A DNA stretch of 64,000 nucleotides from Calamus simplicifolius (lineage: Eukaryota; Streptophyta; Magnoliopsida; Arecales; Arecaceae). Each line of letters opens with the position of its first letter. Position 1 is the first letter of the stretch. Made by a program: the position numbers and the translations under genes. The stretch is taken from the NCBI GenBank assembly GCA_900491605.1, contig UESW01000102.1, positions 30,590 through 94,589 of the forward strand, written 5' to 3'. The notes below the pieces were generated by a model that searched no databases, was not told the DNA's origin, and saw only the letters and a program-made list of their open reading frames with translations. Positions 23,207 to 35,239 of this stretch are shown piece after piece.

Positions 23207-24524
23207 TCAAGTATATTTGTAGACAATTCTCTTCAGATGACCTATTAACTCCATAATTTCATCTTTCTGTGATCTCTTGAAGCCTTCAAGACAATCCTCA
23301 ATCTGTGTAATAGCAAAATCTATATCTCTTCTTAATTGTCCAGTAGCATCAATATAAGCTCTAGATCCATCTGCGATCCCTTCCAGCCTTTCAAAAATCC
23401 TGTGAAGCTCAGATGATAGGGTATCCACAGATCTATCCAATGTAGATGCAATCATGTCAAGTTTAGTAGAGAGCTGTCTCATCTCATTTCTCATCTCTGA
23501 ATTATGCTCAGTCAATAAGGCCCTGAGCTGATCAAGCTGCCTCTCTGAAAAACCTAATGACTCAGCCAACAAATCTGACGCCACCTAAGGGGGTGAAGAA
23601 GTGCTCGGTCCAGCACCAGATGGTCCCGCAACTGATGGTCCAGTAGTAGACGGTCCAGGACATCCTCATCTCTGGCCTCCTCAGTTCTGGCTTCTTGTCC
23701 TTTCCTTTGCCACTGGCCATTTACTTTCCTGAATCCCATTCTATGAATAGTAGAGATGTATAGTAGTCAGTATATCTGAGATTCCTTTGCAGTTCATTCT
23801 CCATTATCTTCACTCATGGCTTCTGAATACTAGTGTAAGAACTATACCATATGGCAGTGTAGATCTTTTCTTTGTAGCTGCCTCTGCCATATAACCAATC
23901 ATCATTCCGGCCAAATTTACTGGTTGATCAGTGATGATACAGTCCATTATAAGAATGTCTCGCTCTGAGACATACTCAAATCTTCTAATCTTAGGAAATA
24001 GGATTCTCCAAAATGTTATGAAGTAATCGAAGTTCCAGGTTGAGTTGATTTGCCATTACCTCCTCAAATTCAAAACTTCTCTTCCAAGCATCCTTGACAG
24101 GGCTCCACCTCTGTCATCATGCTGACAGCTGTCAAACCAACAGTGGGCATCTCCAAAAGATTTCCTAGCGACTCTGTAGTGATTACCACTTTGGTTCCAC
24201 AAAAACTCACGAGACCTCCTTCCCCTCTACATAAATCACTGTAGAATTCCTTCACGAGGGCATGGTAGGTCGGAACATCTAGTGAGCAAATCTTTTCCCA
24301 ACCCATCTCTTTTATTTGTCTCCCTATTGAAAAACCTTCGATTCAAATAGGTTAAAATCTACCTTCCTTCCTGTAGTGATAACCTTTCCAGCCAACAAGT
24401 TGACGCGGGAGGATGATGGAGAAGCTTCCGGAGTGGAAGAAGAGGAAGACGAAGAACTGGAAGAAGATTCCCTCTCGGTTCTTCGAATGGAACGTTTCCC
24501 GGTGGGAACAGCCGCGCCAAACAC
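23207..24524 (-). pseudogene. SIRE envelope-like third region (broken)
   Basis: Downstream of pol on the minus strand. In order: an N-terminal piece with a run of eleven Ser codons (RRTERE, then poly-Ser) and VITTGRKVDFNLF (24324-24524); a piece with HALVKEFYSDL and VVITTESLGNLLEMPT (24070-24306) resembling the 'putative plant transposon protein' domain found in SIRE-type envelope-like products; and a C-terminal coiled-coil-rich piece of about 125 residues (23207-23584, LDQLRALLTEHNSEMRNEM). Frames are interrupted. I see no convincing signal peptide or fusion peptide, so 'envelope-like' is a lineage label, not a demonstrated function. Confidence 0.6.
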
Positions 24525-25326
24525 GGATCCTCACCTTTTGGGAGCCATTGGAGGTCAATGGAAGTTGGAATCAAGGATTTTGAAGAGTTTGGAAAAGTTT
24601 CGAAAGTTTTGGAGAGGGATTTGAAGGGGATTGAAAAAGTATAGGGTCGTTTGAGGTGTCGACTCTGCCCTAATAAAGTGACGATTTTTCACTTAGAGTC
24701 GACTCCGCAAAGTGAGGTGTCAGCTCTGAACAAAAAATTAGTCGGTGCTTGAATTAGAGTCGGCTCTGCAGAAGCCGGAGTCGGCTCTAATGAGCAGACA
24801 GAAAACTCTAAAGAAAAGGTGTCGACTCCAAAATTGAAGGTGTCGACTCCACAATAGTTTCAAAAAAATAAATTTCAAGGATCTGAAACTAATCAAATTG
24901 ATCATCAAAATCTAGATAAATTCTCCTTAATAATTGGGGAATCAATGAATCAAACTTCTAGATAAATTTCCTTATAAGGTGTAGAAGATTTTCAAGAAAT
25001 CTACCGAAATTTAGATAGTTGACATTGAGAGTTTCAGAAAATCAATCAAAAGGATCACAAACTCCTAATTCTCCTCTAAGATAACAAAATCTCTCCTTAC
25101 TCAAAGGTTTGGTAAAAATATCAGCCAATTGATCATTAGTGTTCACATAATCAAGACAAATATCATTATTAGCTACATGTTCTCTAATAAAGTGATGTCT
25201 AATTTCTATGTGTTTAGTTCTTGAATGTTGAATTGGATTCTTAGTTAGATTGATTGCACTAGTATTATCACATCTAATAGGAATTTTATCAAGTGTGATG
25301 CCATAATCTTCAAGTTGTCGCTTAAT

Positions 25327-28300
25327 TCAAAGGATTTGAGCACAGCAGCTTCCAGCCGCAACATACTCTGCCTCAGCAGTGGATAGTGCAACCGAATTTT
25401 GCTTCTTGCTAAACCAAGAGATTAAGTTACCTCCTAAAAATTGGCATGCACCACTTGTACTTTTTCTATCTAATTTACATCCAGCATAATCAGAGTCAGA
25501 ATAAGCAATCAAATTAAGTGTTGAGTCTCTAGAATACCATATTCCTACATTTTTAGTTCCATTTAGATATCTAAAGATTCTTTTAACAGCAATAAAATGT
25601 GATTCTTTAGGTTCAGATTGATATCTTGCACATAAACAAACAGCAAACATGATATCAGGTCTACTTGCAGTTAAGTAAAGTAGAGATCCGATCATACCTC
25701 GATAATATTTTTGATCTATTTTCTTACCATCTTCATCTTTGTCCAACTTGCATGAAGGGCTCATCGGCGTGTCAAGAGGTTTAGCAGATTCCATATCAAA
25801 ATTCTTAAGTATTTCCTTGTGTACTTAGCTTGGTTAATGAAGATTCCAGCTTTTTCTTGTCTAATTTGAAGTCCAAGGAAGAAGTTAAGTTCTCCCATCA
25901 TGCTCATCTCGAATTCTCCCTGCATTAACTTAGCGAATTCTTGTCAAAGACGATTGTTAGTAGCACCAAAGACAATATCATCAACGTAAATCTGTACAAC
26001 CAATAAATCCATTTCTTTTCTTTTTAAAAACAAGGTTTTGTCAACATTTCCTCTTGTAAATTCATTTTCAATCAAAAATTTACTTAATCTATCATACCAA
26101 GCTCTAGGTGCTTGTTTTAAACCATAAAGTACTTTATGTAATTTAAAACATGGTTTGGAAATTCATGATCTTCAAAACCAGGAGGTTGTTCAACATAAAC
26201 TTCCTCATTTATAAAACCATTTAAAAATACACTTTTAACATCCATTTGAAATAAGTTGAAATTCATATGATATGCAAATGCAAGCAATAGTCTAATAGCT
26301 TCTAATCTAGCTACAGGAGCAAAAGTTTCATCAAAATCTATTCCTTCTTCCTGATTATATCCTTTTACAACTAGCCTAGCTTTATTCCTAATGACTGTAC
26401 CATTTTCGTTTAATTTATTTCTAAAAACCCATTTAGTTCTATTATAGGGTGTCTTTAGGTCTGTCTACCAGGGTCCACACCTTATTCCTAGTGAATTGGT
26501 TTAACTCTTCTTGCATAGCTAACATCCAATTGCTATCTTTTTTAGCTTCTTCTATGGTTTCAGGTTCTATTTGAGATACAAACGCAAGATGATTATTAAT
26601 ATTTCTCATGGATGATCTAGTTCTTACTCCTTTAGATGGATCACCTATGATCAAATCCCTTGGATGATCATGAGCATATCTCCAATCTCTAGGCAGATCT
26701 ATATCATTATGAGCAGTATCAATAACATCAGCCAAAGGTAAATCCTCTTCTTTAGTTTCTTGATCATGATCTAAAGATACATCCAATTTTTCAATACCTC
26801 TTTCAAGTAAACTTATATCTTCCTCATCATCAATCTTTCCCGAACTTGATGCTAAAGATTCATCAAAGACTACATGAATCGATTCTTCTACAACTAGACT
26901 CTTCTTATTGAATACTCTATAAGCTTTACTAGAGGTTGAATATCCTAAGAAAATGCCTTCATCAGATTTAGTGTCAAACTTTCCAAGATTATTTTTACCA
27001 TTATTATGGATGAAGCATCTACAACCAAATGCATGAAAGTAGCCTAAGTTGGGTTTCCTATCATGCCATAGTTCATAGGGTGTTTTCTTAAGGATAGGTC
27101 TAATTAGGGCTCTATTTAGGATGTAACATGCTGTGTTAATGGCTTCCGCCCAAAAGTATTTAGGGAGTTTGCTTTCACATAGTATGGTACAGGCCATGTC
27201 TTCTAGAGTCCTATTTTTCCTCTCTACAACTCCATTTTACTGAGGTGTTCTAGGTGCAGAAAAATTATGATATATGCCTTTTTCAAAACAGAATTTTTCA
27301 AATAAGTGATTTTCAAATTCAGTTCCGTGATCACTTCTTAGAGACACTATGGTAGTATTTTTCTCATTTGACTTTCTTGAAAAATTTCAGGAATATTGAG
27401 AAAGTCTCATCTTTATGAGCCAAAAATATTACCCAAGTGAATCTAGAGTAATCATCTACTATTACAAGACCATACTTCTTTCCTCCTAGACTAGTGGTTC
27501 TAGTAGGTCCAAAGAGGTCCATGTGCAGTAGCTCTAGGGGCCTAGTAGTTGAAACAACATTCTTAGATTTGAAAGAACTTCTTGTTTGTTTACCAAATTG
27601 ACATGCATCACAGATTCGATTATTTTCAAAGTCTAAGATAGGAATACCTTTAACTAAATTCATTTTCAGCAATTTTGAAATTAAGTGTTTGCTAGCATGA
27701 CCTAGTCTACGATGCCATAGCCATCCAATCTCATTCATTTTAGCATTATCAGCAACTAAGCAATGATTACTTGAGGATAGGTTATTCAAATCAATTAAGT
27801 ATACATTGCCATAACGTTTTCCAACAAGAATAATGTTACTATCAATGGGATTAGTGACCGTGAAAATAGAAGCTTCAAAAGAGACTTTGAAACCTTTATC
27901 ATACAGCTGGCTAATACTAATCAAGTTATGCTTTAATCCATTAACATATAATACATTATCAACATAGATAGATGGAGTAATTTGAATCTTACCAATGCCC
28001 ATGATATGGCCTTGACCATTATCACCAAAAGTAACTACTCACCTTTTTTGTTTCAAGAGTGATGAATTGATCTTTGTCACCCGTCATATGTCTTGAGCAA
28101 CCACTATCAAGATACCATTTTCTTTTCAGTCCGATGGCTGCAAGACATTCCTGCAAAATATTCATTTCTTAATTTTAGGTACCCAAGCTTTCTTGGGTCC
28201 TTCATGGTTAGAAGCAATAAGTACTGTTCCTTTAGGAACCCAAATCATCTTTCTTTTATCATGTGGAGTTTTACACATATACGATTTATGTCCTTTTTCC

Positions 28301-28730
28301 ACATTTAAAACAAGTAATATTTGATGATTTTTAGCATGTACAAAAATATTTTTCAAAGATTTTTGCTTTTTAAGAGGATTATATCCTACTCCGGCTTTAT
28401 CAAAAACAGCCTTTTGATTATCCAAAATCATATTTAGTTTGATAGAGCTTAAGGTAAATTTGTCAACAATGGGTTTAAGCCTATCAACTTCAATTTTCAA
28501 ATTTTTTTTTCTTTCTTTAGAAGTTCATTTTCTACAATATACTTTTCATTTTTTAAAGATATATTTTGCATTTGATTCTTCAAATCTTTATTTTTTGAGC
28601 TCAGATTTGCATAATCATCAATTAATTCATAAAAAGCACTATGCAATTCTTCAAATGTAAAATCATCTAGAAAACTTGGACTCACCTCATCATTGTCCGC
28701 CATGAAGCAAAGATAGGCTATTTCTTTCTT
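25327..28730 (-). pseudogene. SIRE pol (PR-IN-RT-RNase H), multiple lesions
   Basis: Pieces on the minus strand: a zinc-knuckle-distal linker with coiled coil (28162-28703); protease DSGCSRHMTGD near 28085-28120; GAG-pre-integrase and integrase start (27364-28002, WHRRLGHAS, CDACQFGK, HMDLFGP); integrase core near 27200-27360 with a stop replacing the second Gln of the PQQNG motif at about 27239; integrase end (26442-27197, YFWAEAINTACYILNR, FGCRCFIH); RT across 25800-26440 with frame breaks, its YVDD region read at about 25965-25990; and RNase H (25327-25794, YSDSDYAG, STAEAEY). It cannot yield one polyprotein. Confidence 0.88.
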
Positions 28731-28731
28731 T

Positions 28732-29736
28732 TCATCTTCTTCGAAACTTGAGCTTTCGAATCACTCCAGGTAGCCAACATTGCCTTCTTTTTGAATCTCC
28801 GGGGGCCTTTTTGAGTTGTGGACATTCAGATTTGAAATGTCCCGGTTTCTTGCATTCAAAGCAAATTATTTCCTTTTCTCTTCCTTTGTCCTCATCTTTC
28901 CTAACAAAGGGCTTTTTCTTTTCAAATTTCTTCTTCTTCATAAATCTCTTGAATTTCCTTGTGATGAGTGCCATGTCCTCATCATCGCTGTCATCTTTAG
29001 ATTCATCAGATTCTTCCTTACATTCTAAAATTTTGAGAGCCATAGTCCTTTTCTTCTTTGACTCATCCTCATTAACATGTTGCTTGACTTGAAGCTCATG
29101 AGTCATCAAGGATCCCAAAAGTTCTTCTAGAGGTAAAGTGCTCAGATCTTTTGCCTCTTGTATTGCAGTGACTTTAGCTTCCCATGTCCTAGGCAAAGAA
29201 CGTAACACCTTTCTCACAAGATCAGAGTTATCATAAGATTTACCAAGACTTTTTAAACCATTAACAATGTCCGTAAATCTTGTAAACATATCAGATATAG
29301 ATTCACATGCATCCATTTTGAACAATTCATATTTATGAACAAGCATGTTAATCTTGGATTCCTTTACCTGATTGGTTCCCTCATGGGTAACCTCTAATTT
29401 ATCCCAAATTTCTTTAGCAGACATGCAAACAGATATACGATTAAATTCATTTGCATCTAAAGAATAGTACAAAACATTCATAGCCTTGGCATTTAGTTGT
29501 GCCAATTTCTTATCATGTTCATCCCATTCCGTTTCTGGTTTAGGAATTTCCATGCCATTAAGTCTTGTAGTGGGTGTGTGAGGTCCATTGACTATAATAC
29601 TCCATAGATCATAGTCAAGTGCTTGAATGAAGATTTTCATTCTAGCTTTCCAATAAGAATAATTAGAACCATTAAATAAAGGAGGACGATTTGTAGATTG
29701 TTCTTCAAAAAAGGTTGAGCCAACTTGAGCTGCCAT
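28732..29736 (-). CDS. SIRE gag polyprotein (334 codons)
   Basis: Open from ATG 29736 to 28732, close to the primer-binding site at 29784-29795 as expected for gag. It carries the UBN2-type gag core (FNGSNYSYWKARMKIF, LWSIIVNGP, LEVTHEGTNQVKESK, RSLPRTWEAKVTAIQEA), an acidic/basic linker with KKKKFEKKK, and a CCHC zinc knuckle CFECKKPGHFKSEC near its end. The last codons after the zinc knuckle are out of frame with what follows, so the join into pol is broken. Gag forms the cytoplasmic particle that packages element RNA. Confidence 0.85.
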   Translation of the reverse strand: MAAQVGSTFFEEQSTNRPPLFNGSNYSYWKARMKIFIQALDYDLWSIIVNGPHTPTTRLNGMEIPKPETEWDEHDKKLAQLNAKAMNVLYYSLDANEFNRISVCMSAKEIWDKLEVTHEGTNQVKESKINMLVHKYELFKMDACESISDMFTRFTDIVNGLKSLGKSYDNSDLVRKVLRSLPRTWEAKVTAIQEAKDLSTLPLEELLGSLMTHELQVKQHVNEDESKKKRTMALKILECKEESDESKDDSDDEDMALITRKFKRFMKKKKFEKKKPFVRKDEDKGREKEIICFECKKPGHFKSECPQLKKAPGDSKRRQCWLPGVIRKLKFRRR

Positions 29737-29797
29737 TTGGATCTTTAACTCTTGATTGTTAGATCAAGGAAGAATGAGCACTAGCTCTGATACCAAT

Positions 29798-31213
29798 TAT
29801 TGTCCCAGATAGCAACCCAAGAGGGGGGGGGGGTGAATTGGGTTTTTAAAAAATTTAAACACTTTTGAAGTAAAACCCCCAACTTAAAATAAATCACAGA
29901 TATGCAATAGTTAAGACAGAATATGCAAGGTGAAGATGAAGAGGAAGAGACAAAGAGACAAGCACGGCAAACACTAAAATTTTATAGTGGTTCGGTGTAC
30001 CTACACCTACGTCCACTCCCAAGTACCTCTTGGGTCCACACTATAATCAACCTTGATTACAGCAGAGTTGTTTTACAAGATCACAACTCAAACTTGTTGT
30101 TTTCGGGGCACAACGAACCTAGCTGGTTTCCAAGGTTCACCAGCACAAAACCTTACACACAAACAACTGCTTGCACAAGGCAAACTGCCTCAACTGATTC
30201 AATCACCTGATTGACTCAGTTCACAAGAAGAATAAAAATGTTTGATACAATAACTGCTCCTTAAATGAGCAAATAAGACAAGTTAACTAATCAAACAAAG
30301 AGATAGAAATAAAAGCCTGATTTGTATTTCTATGGCTTGATTCTTCTCCTCTTTCTTGCTTTTGAATGGATCTTCCTTGAGTATTCTCTTGAAGCTCGGA
30401 AGAACAGTTGAAGAACAGAAACTAGGGCTAGTTCGTTTGCTTTTTCAAACTTAGAAATCTCCTTAAAATGAAAGTGTGAAGATTAGGGATTTCTCTCTTT
30501 TCTCTCAGGGAATCAATACGATCTTTCCTTTGATTTTTCCCTCTATTTTTTGGATTTTTTTCTTCTTTTTCTTCTCTATTTTTCTTGTTTTTCTCTCCTT
30601 TTAAACGGTCATATTCATCATCCTTTTATAGATCCTTCCAATACTAAGAATAGATGAAAACTATCCGTTAGAATCAAAGTGGAAGAAAAGTTAGGAACAA
30701 ATAAGGTAATAGCCGTTGAGATTTAAAGTAAAAAGAGGTTTAGAGACGTTCTGACACATCTGAAAGTTGATTCTGACAATCTGGAGTCGGCTCTGACTTT
30801 CCTGGGGTCGACTCTAACTTGAAATCCCCAAACAGTCCGATTTGGAGTCTACTCTAACTTTTCTGGAGTCGACACATTTTGCTTCTGGAGTCGACTCTAA
30901 CTTTTCTGGGGTCGACTCTAATTTGAGACCCGAAAAACCATCTTTATTTTTTTGTTGGAGTCGACTCTACAGGTTCCAGGTGTCGACTCTAGTCCGTGCC
31001 GTTTTCCGGAGTCGACTCTGTGATTCTAGGTGTCGACTCTAATGTCTGCAATTTTACCTTGACATTAGAATTGAACTCCGAACTTGATTTCTCTCGAGAT
31101 TTTGATCATTTAAACAAGTTATAAACTAAAATATTTAATCAAAATCATTAGTAATTTCATGAGTTATACTCAAATAGTTTTATTTATCATCAAAATTAAT
31201 AATTGGATCAACA
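29798..31213 (-). repeat. 5' LTR of SIRE element
   Basis: 1416-bp copy of 21119-22542. The outer base pair next to the primer-binding site is changed (TATTGTCCC here, TGTTGTCCC in the other). The palindrome array lies at about 30780-31045. Confidence 0.93.
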
Positions 31214-32255
31214 AGAGTACACCTACAGGAGGGCGACTGTAGGGTGGTACCTCAGAGGCATTACACACACAATCCAATATCATGAGATTTAAAAGCATAT
31301 ATTATGATATAAAAGGGCCAATGGGCCAAGTAGTTACCCCAAGAGGGAGAGTTTATATGAGATGCCAATGGGCAAGCAGATTCCAGTAGAAATCTGAGAA
31401 TTTAATAAAGAAAGTCTGGGTTGTAGATAAAGAATGCATATCTTCATATTGTAATGCATAGATTTTTATCTTAATGAGTTAGCTTTCAATGGAAAGTTAT
31501 TGTAGAGTATTTCATACTGGTATATTATTTGAAGAATAAGCTACATTTTATTTTATCTGATATCATGTTAAAAATGTACTTTGAGTTGTACAAGCTAAAT
31601 AGTATCAGCATACGATTGAAAATGTGAGGTTATGGTTCTCTATTTCTCCATAGTTAGATGGTTATAGTCACTAGGACTTAGGTCTCACCCCTCTATGATT
31701 GATATTTACTTTCAGATCAGTGAGTATTTCTGCCAGGATCAAAGGTTAAGCAGGACCAGACCCTTAGTTGGTGCAGCTTACTTGGATGCAAGGGTGTATA
31801 AAGGATAGCCATGTATATTGAGTTAGTGTGAGATAATATCTGTATATTTGCATATGTGTATGTGTACAGTGAGATATGTTGATGTATCAGACCTTTTTGG
31901 ATATGAATATGAGACTTATGTTTTGAAGAAAATCATGAACATGATGTATATACTTATGATTTTGATGTCGATTGTGAATGTGATCTTGTAAACTGCCTGA
32001 GAAATGTCATGAAAAATATTATCTGAGTAGGTTGGTGCTTAGTGTTGATTTGAGTGATGTATATATAATTGAGCTGATAATAAAAAGTTTTTTAACAGGA
32101 TATATTTTTGAGTGTCTGCCACTTATGATAATTTGTTGGGGTTCTCTAGTTCTTTATGGAGCGCTACATAAAGACTAGTAAAACTCTATCCGATTACCAC
32201 AGGTGTGCAGGTGTGTTGTCGGTGGCCCCAAAGAGAAGCGGGAGCTGACACCGTC

Positions 32256-32301
32256 AGTCGCCCCTCCCGTTAGCCCTAATGTGGCTTGATCAGCCACATC
32301 A
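32256..32301 (-). repeat. Tat 3' LTR, right remnant
   Basis: TCAGTCGCCCCTCCCG to AGCCACATCA matches the right end of the other LTR (42895-42941). A purine-rich tract on the minus strand (32302-32318) adjoins it as a polypurine tract. Confidence 0.85.
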
Positions 32302-33079
32302 GATGCCCTCTCGCCCCTGAGACGATGTGGGTCCATACCCCGTCTGGCAAAAGGGGCATGAAACCTCCAAATGGCTGATCCCATGCATTGCCAATCATGG
32401 AGGGCACATGTCCTTGGGGCAGAGACTCTTCAACGCAGTGGTATGGGGAGTCGTAATGCCTCCGCTACAGTCAATCCTCATCGTCGGATCCGTGAAGATT
32501 CTTCTCGAAATGGGGAAGTCCTTTCGAAGCCTGCGGAAAGGCTACTGCTATTATTACCATCATTATGCTGACGTTATCGATGTCCGTGACTGGCTGTAGA
32601 CAGCGCACTCTGCGCATCGGATGTTGGTCGAGGCGACTTCGCTAATAGTGGGTACGCACGTGGCGGCTGGACTAGGTAGGACGATTCAAAATGATGTATA
32701 GCAGGAGGGGGAGCTCTGAACCTGATACTTCGCTTCTGAGACCTTTGTCTTGTTCTCGAGCCCGTACTTTGCTCGAGCCTTCCTTCCCTGAACTTTGCTA
32801 TTTTCCTCGTCGTTCTTCCTCCTTTATCCAGATTAGTCCTTCCGACCTTCCCTGTTTTTCCTTCATCATGACTTTTCTTCTCCTTCCTGGTCATCCTCTG
32901 CCCCACCCTAGGATCATTTGGCCTTCTCGCGGGTGCGAGCTTCTCCATCCCCCACACTTGCGTGGTCTTCCTCTCCTTCTCCTTCCTTCGAGGACCTTGT
33001 TCCTCTGTCCCAATGGCGGATCGTCATCCGGGCCCCCATGCATAGAGGCTAGAGTTTCCCTTTTCCATAGTTTCTACAC

Positions 33080-34880
33080 CCTCGCCATCAGTCGGGCTGT
33101 GGTTGTTTCGGCCCAGGCCTGGCCGAGCCCTTCGGTTGGGTCTTCCCACGTTTGTTAAAGGGTGGAAGACCCGATTTTTCTTCACCGACCTTGAGGGGGT
33201 GAGGGCGAGTTGGGGGGACCCGGACGTAGGGCTAAACAAAAACTCGACAGTGGTCCCAAGGAACAAGGAGGCATTCGGGCGGCTGCTGACGTCAGTGGTC
33301 CCTCGCTGCAACCAGCTTCTATTTGAGGAGAATCTTTGGCTTGCGGGTATCCTCCCAAGTGGTGGTGAGCAGTCATAAACCTTTCCCCCCTCCCTTCTCT
33401 TCGGCTTTTGCTTCTTCTTTCTTTTTTTGAATGGCTCTAACCTACCTTGGCTTGCATAGATATGAGGCCACCGAATGAAATGCTGATGAGGGCGGTCGCA
33501 AAGAGACAGAGGGCCATGAGCGAGGCAGGAGGGTCAAAGAAGAGGCCTCGGCCTCAGTCCTTTGCTCCCCCATCCAATGACCAACAGGTGGGTGAGGAGG
33601 TCGCCCCGTCGGTCTCCCAGCCAGCAGCCCCGCCGATTGCTCCACCGACCGCCCCACCGGCTTCCTGGCGATTGACCTCACTGTTGACACACCCCTAGAG
33701 GAGCCGAGAGCCGCAGTGGTTCACTCGAATGTAGAGCCGGCCACCTTGGTGTGGAACCGTCCGAGCTTGCAGCCGCACCAGCATCAAAGGAATGCCCGTC
33801 GGTGAGCAGGGATGCCCTGGTAGCGGCGAGAGCAACCGTAGAGGACTCCTCGACGGGCGGGGGTCGCAGAGGAACGCCGCCAGGGCCCGGGGCAACACCG
33901 TGCCCTCGGCCTCGGCTGATCCCGCAGGGGGGAGGACGGAGGCGGACCCCCCTCGGGTGTACCTTACATATGACAATTGCACTGCAGAGCGACTGTTGGC
34001 TAGGGTCTGCCTGCTAGAGCTCCAAGCGGAGTTCGGTCAACTGGATGCCCCCGCCATCTTTCGGGATGCCTTCATGGCGCATTTATGGGTAAGTGTCTCT
34101 TCTATTCCTGCCCCCCTTCCTTCTAATTTTTTTGCTTCATTCTACACTAACAAAGGCTCTCCTCGTGCAGGCAGTGAACTCTTTGTCGGCATTGAGAGAC
34201 ACTGCCCTCCGGAGCCACCGTGCCCACTAGGCAACGTTGGCCGCCATGGCCAGGGCCGAGGAGGCTGAGGACACATTGGAGGTGGCCCGAAGGAAGGCCG
34301 AGGTGATCGAGAGGGTGCTGGGGGCAGCCCGAAGGGAGGCTGAGGAGGCCAAGAGAACCCTGAAGCTGTTCCAGGTGGACATCGAGGAGATCAGGTGGCA
34401 AGGAGCGACCGACCTGGGGCATGCCCACGCCACTGAGGTCGAGCTGGGGGTTTGCCGACTCCAACTGGATATAGCAAGCCAGGAGGCGAAGGAGTTCGAG
34501 GATCGACAAAAAATGCCGAAGAGATCGCTTGGATGGCCAATGCTCGGGCCACCGATGCCACTGCCCGAGTGAGTGACGACCTCCTAGAGCACAAGACGCC
34601 AAGGAAAGGGACGCAGTGGTAGAGAGGGCAGCAGCAGAGAGGGTGGAAGCAGAGGCCATGGAGTGCTTTCGGGGCTCCACCGCTTTTGTCAATAGGTGGC
34701 AGAGGGCTATTTCGATGCCTATCTCCAGGGCTTCCGTCATGGGAAGGAGAAGACCGCACGGGTCTCTGGCATCGCTAGCCTCAATAACCTTGAGCCCGAT
34801 GCCTTCGAGGAGCCGAGGAGTAGACTGATGGTGAATCCACATCGGCCGATGCCTGAAGGCCCCCTCCTGTACCTTTTTTT
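33080..34880 (+). pseudogene. Antisense, apparently spliced extra gene of the Tat element
   Basis: It lies on the strand opposite gag-pol, between pol and the 3' LTR. Tat-lineage elements are known to carry extra frames there, some antisense. Exon A (to 33364) has RPRPGRAL, VKGWKTRFFF, NKEAFGRLL and LWLAGILPSG. A 95-bp GT-AG intron (33365-33459) joins it in frame to MRPPNEMLMRAVAKRQ. After a likely frameshift, a later frame gives DPPRVYLTYDN and LQAEFGQLDAPAIFRDAF. A second intron (34089-34170, GTAAGT to GTGCAG) joins HLW to AVNSLSALRDT. The last exon has a premature TAG near 34228, an Ala/Glu-rich coiled coil, and FDAYLQGFRHGKEK further on. The function is unknown. The intron borders are seen; splicing is inferred. 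Confidence 0.6.
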
Positions 34881-35239
34881 TATTTTTGTTATTGTATCAA
34901 AGTCCAACCTGAGTTGGCATTTTGTAAACATTTACTAAGTAATGAAAACAATAACTTTTCTTGAAATTTATGTCTTAAAGACTCTCCAAATACTTAGCTC
35001 AAAGTAGTGTGTTCTCTACTTAGTCCGCATTTGTAGGATCCTTGATAGGACTGCACTGGTCCCGGTGGGGTCATAGTATCGTCCGCTTGCCATAAGCAAG
35101 TCTAGGACTAAGTTGCAGTATGGGAGCGGATCCCGAGGAAAGTGTTAAGGTCGGCTCTAGAACTTTCCTTTCGAAAACTCGAGGTTGGCCCCGGGCGTTG
35201 GTCTTGCAATAGGCATGTGGCGTCGATTTGCAGCAGGGC

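Larger units (their letters stand above)
21119..31213 (-). mobile_element. SIRE-type Copia retrotransposon, full-length but defective
   Basis: Minus-strand Copia element of 10.1 kb with 1.42-kb LTRs and a perfect target duplication AGAGT (21114-21118 and 31214-31218). Its primer-binding site, TGGTATCAGAGC on the minus strand, is at 29784-29795, and a purine tract (AAAAAGGGGGAGA, minus strand) abuts the 3' LTR at 22543-22556. The order is gag, protease, integrase, RT, RNase H, then a 2.8-kb third region with an envelope-like frame. Large size and this third region mark the SIRE/Maximus lineage. The LTRs are very similar by eye, so insertion was fairly recent, but pol has several stops and frameshifts. 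Confidence 0.94.
19128..32250. mobile_element. Solo-LTR-like insert in the Tat 3' LTR, split by SIRE element
   Basis: This segment interrupts the Tat LTR between GGTTCCG and TCAGTCGCC. It begins TGTAACATCC and ends GCTGACA, flanked by CCGTT (19123-19127) and CCGTC (32251-32255), an imperfect 5-bp duplication. Without the nested Copia element it is about 3.0 kb and codes for nothing. TGTAACAYCC starts are common in long LTRs of Gypsy chromoviruses, so a solo LTR is the best guess. The right border is less certain: GCGCTACA at 32161-32168 could be the true end, leaving 82 bp unexplained. Confidence 0.6.
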
